The notes under the pieces were generated by a model. That model saw nothing but the letters and a program-made list of their open reading frames with translations. It ran no database searches and was not told the DNA's origin. The translations under genes were made by a program, and so were the position numbers. DNA of 64,000 bases from G965267185 sp965267185 (GTDB lineage Bacteria > Pseudomonadota > Alphaproteobacteria > UBA6615): the NCBI GenBank assembly GCA_965267185.1, contig OZ253937.1:62001-126000 (forward strand), written 5' to 3'. Each line of letters begins with the position of its first letter. The first letter of the stretch is position 1. Shown here one piece after another: positions 62,934 through 64,000 of the stretch.

Positions 62934-64000
62934 TCATCGTGAGCCCGCCGTCATCGTTTGCTCGATGATGTTGTCGAGGCGGGCCATCGAATTGGCCCAG
63001 CTATGGTGGGTTTCCATGCGGGCGCGGCCCGCCTTGGCGAAGCGTTGGCGTTCCGCTGGATCGCCGAGCAGGCGTAGCACCGCGTCGGCTGTGGCTTCCG
63101 GTCCGTCGGCGACAACAAAGTGCTCGCCGCCCATGGCGTCGACGCCCCCGGCACCCTGGGGGCTGGTGACCACCGGTACGCCCATGGCCAGGCTTTCGAG
63201 GATTTTGTTCTGAGTGCCCCGCGCAATCTCCAGCGGCGCGACGCACAGCGCCGCGTTGGCGATATAGGGACGGGTATCGGGCACGGTACCGGTCACCGTT
63301 ACCCCCTGGGTTTTTGCCAAGGCGTGGATGCCGGGGCCCGGCGAGGCGCCGACAATCGACAGTTTGGCCTGCGGCCGTTTGGCGTGGATCAACGGCAGGG
63401 TGTTCTCGACGAACTTCTGCATCGCCTGGATATTGGGGTAATAGTCCATGCGGCCGACGAAGCAAATTTCCTCGGGGTCATAGGCTTCTTCTACGGGGTG
63501 AAAGAACTCCAGATCGACGCCGTTGGGAAACCAATCGCTCGGCGTGCCGGTGCCGTAGCTCTGCAGGGTGTCGAGTTCCGCCCTGGTCGTGCAGGTGCAC
63601 AGGCTAAATTGCTTCGCCAAAGCCTTCTCTGCCGCTTCCATTTTTTTGCCTTCGTACCAATAGAGCGGCGCGACAAGGGGGTTCTTGAAGCGGGCGTAGG
63701 TGAGCCACTTCTGCGAATCCATATCGCCGAAATCGAGAATCTTATGCGGTCCTTTGATCTTGGCGAGGTAGGGGGCGACAAACGCGCAATGCACGAACAT
63801 CAGATCGAAGTCGTGCCGGGCGACCAGTTGTTCGATGTCGCGCGCCAACTCCGCCGAATAAAAGTAGCCCATCGAAGAAGGACCCGGCGTCGGCGCGCGC
63901 AGCAGCATGCGTGCCCACGCACCGAGCGACGACACTTCGCGAACCTGAAAGGACGTGCAGTGAGGTGCAATGCCTTCGCCGGCCTCGGCTTCGTCGGGCG
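62934..64000 (-). CDS. glycosyltransferase, XrtA-associated (TIGR03087-like), 5' end outside window
   Basis: The frame runs off the right edge; a GTG at 63935 is internal, because the upstream frame stays open and protein-like. Visible: DFDLMFVHCAFVAPYL, PSDWFPNGVDLEFFHP, CFVGRMDYYPNIQAMQKFVEN and MGVPVVTSPQGAGGVDAMGGEHF. Matches the family seen in exosortase-A clusters. A GT-B enzyme for the same exopolysaccharide. Stop TGA at 62934. Confidence 0.8.
   Translation of the reverse strand, partial: PDEAEAGEGIAPHCTSFQVREVSSLGAWARMLLRAPTPGPSSMGYFYSAELARDIEQLVARHDFDLMFVHCAFVAPYLAKIKGPHKILDFGDMDSQKWLTYARFKNPLVAPLYWYEGKKMEAAEKALAKQFSLCTCTTRAELDTLQSYGTGTPSDWFPNGVDLEFFHPVEEAYDPEEICFVGRMDYYPNIQAMQKFVENTLPLIHAKRPQAKLSIVGASPGPGIHALAKTQGVTVTGTVPDTRPYIANAALCVAPLEIARGTQNKILESLAMGVPVVTSPQGAGGVDAMGGEHFVVADGPEATADAVLRLLGDPAERQRFAKAGRARMETHHSWANSMARLDNIIEQTMTAGSR

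Overview
The window is GC-rich chromosomal DNA of an alphaproteobacterium, most likely a Rhodospirillales-like lineage. The best evidence is the run dcd, murA, DUF2948, hisG, hisD, UPF0262, low-molecular-weight phosphatase, infA, maf, RNase G/E, yacG, tRNA-Phe (about 19.4-28.5 kb), an order typical of that class. No taxon below class can be fixed from the sequence alone.

Layout. (1) 0-6.9 kb: a truncated alpha/beta hydrolase, an orphan OmpR-type response regulator, a lipoprotein in which about 49 Asn-Pro-Cys triplets precede a cytochrome P460-like domain with one CxxCH haem motif, and a hydantoinase pair (hyuB-hyuA) whose hyuB has lost its 5' end. (2) About 6.9-16.3 kb: a prophage remnant fused to the broken hyuB. 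It holds a truncated virion-type protein with a possible nuclease tail, a 163-bp tandem repeat array, tail-fibre genes, a lysis block (M15 endolysin, small holin-like protein, lipoprotein), and a 204-bp perfect direct repeat bracketing a potassium-channel-like cargo gene. (3) 16.3-28.5 kb: housekeeping genes, tRNA-Thr and tRNA-Phe. (4) 28.5-33.7 kb: an accessory stretch of poorly known envelope genes, including a lipoprotein / coiled-coil / DUF2235 hydrolase operon and a decayed copy of a neighbouring glyoxalase-family gene. (5) 33.8-46.5 kb: FtsH-like and Lon-like proteases, an acyl-CoA synthetase/acetyltransferase, a four-gene minus-strand run (Lon-like protease, universal-stress-like protein, NSS transporter, cyclic-DPG-synthetase-like NTPase) and a DUF899 protein. 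(6) 47.0-64 kb: an exosortase-A (XrtA/PEP-CTERM) type exopolysaccharide region. It opens with an HPr-rel-A cassette (small exported peptide, PqqD-like protein, HprK-like kinase, nucleotidyltransferase). It continues with a deacetylase, PLP decarboxylase, AMP-dependent ligase, acyl carrier protein, two hydrolases, YdcF, an aminotransferase, a FemAB/GNAT protein, an asparagine-synthetase-like enzyme, a glycosyltransferase, a NUDIX hydrolase and a second glycosyltransferase that runs off the window. Exosortase itself and any PEP-CTERM substrate are not in the window.

The strongest leads for something undescribed are the NPC-repeat haem lipoprotein, the HPr-rel-A cassette with a plausible peptide substrate beneath a hairpin-rich leader, and the DUF2235 operon. 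Gene names rest on motif and context recognition by eye; no database search was run.
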